Positions 5,962 through 6,102 of a DNA stretch of 6,102 nucleotides are shown here, one piece after another (within the stretch, counting starts at the first letter, position 1; every line of letters begins with the position of its first letter). The DNA is taken from positions 1-6,102 of the forward strand of contig JBKPCR010000466.1 of assembly GCA_046727435.1 (NCBI GenBank), written 5' to 3'. This DNA comes from CAVPRW01 sp046727435 [NCBI: bacterium]. Its GTDB lineage: Bacteria > Tectomicrobia > Entotheonellia > J063. The notes beneath the pieces were generated by a model. It did no database searches. It was given only the letters and a program-made list of their open reading frames with translations, and was not told where the DNA came from. Made by a program: the position numbers and the translations under genes.

Positions 5962-6102
5962 ATGGAGGAAAAGGAGCTCCAACAGCGGTTTCACCTCCTG
6001 CAGCAGGAAGTCGAAGCGGCCATCTCGTTGGTCGAGGAGGTCAGACTCAACTACGCCGCAGCCGTTGACGCCTTGAAAATCGAGGTCGAGGTGCTGCGCC
6101 GG
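5962..6102 (+). CDS. hypothetical coiled-coil protein, cut by the window edge
   Basis: The first 47 residues of a gene that runs off the window. The ATG at 5962 has a very good ribosome binding site (GGGAGGGG, 2-4 nt away). The visible part starts MEEKELQQRFHLLQQEVEA and continues AISLVEEVRLNYAAAVDALKIEVEVLRR. It is highly charged and helical, with Leu/Val/Ile at heptad-like spacing, so a coiled coil is likely. No signal peptide or membrane segment is seen. I do not recognise the family and the rest is missing. It lies 108 nt after the deacylase stop on the same strand, so the two may share a transcript, with the foldable spacer between them. Confidence 0.65.
   Translation, partial: MEEKELQQRFHLLQQEVEAAISLVEEVRLNYAAAVDALKIEVEVLRR

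Overview
The window comes from a bacterium with a high-GC genome (estimated by eye at a little under 60% GC). It carries the start of a respiratory complex I operon and, next to it, a small accessory block in which several genes are broken. The NuoA, NuoB and fused NuoCD proteins resemble the Escherichia coli type closely. A fused NuoCD, a B12-dependent (class II) ribonucleotide reductase and a rhodanese-CBS protein together would suit a free-living Gram-negative lineage such as Nitrospirota, Methylomirabilota or Pseudomonadota. That placement is inference; the sequence alone does not settle it.

Layout: positions 1-4784 are all on the minus strand, so transcription runs from high to low coordinates. 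First comes a class II ribonucleotide reductase pseudogene (4784-4157), with an amber codon and a large internal deletion. An intact cupin gene follows (4119-3778). Next is a remnant of a zinc alcohol dehydrogenase (3721-3554) that keeps only its first dozen codons and its C-terminal tail. A rhodanese-CBS gene (3523-2852) comes next; its single frame is interrupted by one UGA, exactly where the catalytic cysteine is expected. A small unrecognised ORF (2804-2586) and an untranslated gap lead into nuoA-nuoB-nuoCD (2130 to beyond base 1). On the plus strand are an intact YbaK-type aminoacyl-tRNA deacylase (5383-5853) and the start of a coiled-coil gene (5962 to the edge), with a strongly foldable spacer between them.

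The most interesting point is the rhodanese-CBS gene. The UGA at 3319-3317 is followed, after 12 nt, by a perfect 8-bp hairpin whose GUG loop begins with G. The hairpin sits inside a second perfect 7-bp pairing. This spacing matches what is known of bacterial selenocysteine insertion (bSECIS) elements, so I read the gene as a candidate selenoprotein: a rhodanese with selenocysteine 69 as the sulfur-accepting residue, fused to a CBS pair. The competing reading is a nonsense mutation, which has to be taken seriously because both neighbouring enzyme genes are pseudogenes.

The nuo genes would supply the quinone-side hydrogenase-like module of NADH dehydrogenase. The accessory block has no clear common pathway: it looks like a former ribonucleotide reductase / cupin / dehydrogenase / sulfurtransferase cluster that lost two of its enzymes by internal deletion.
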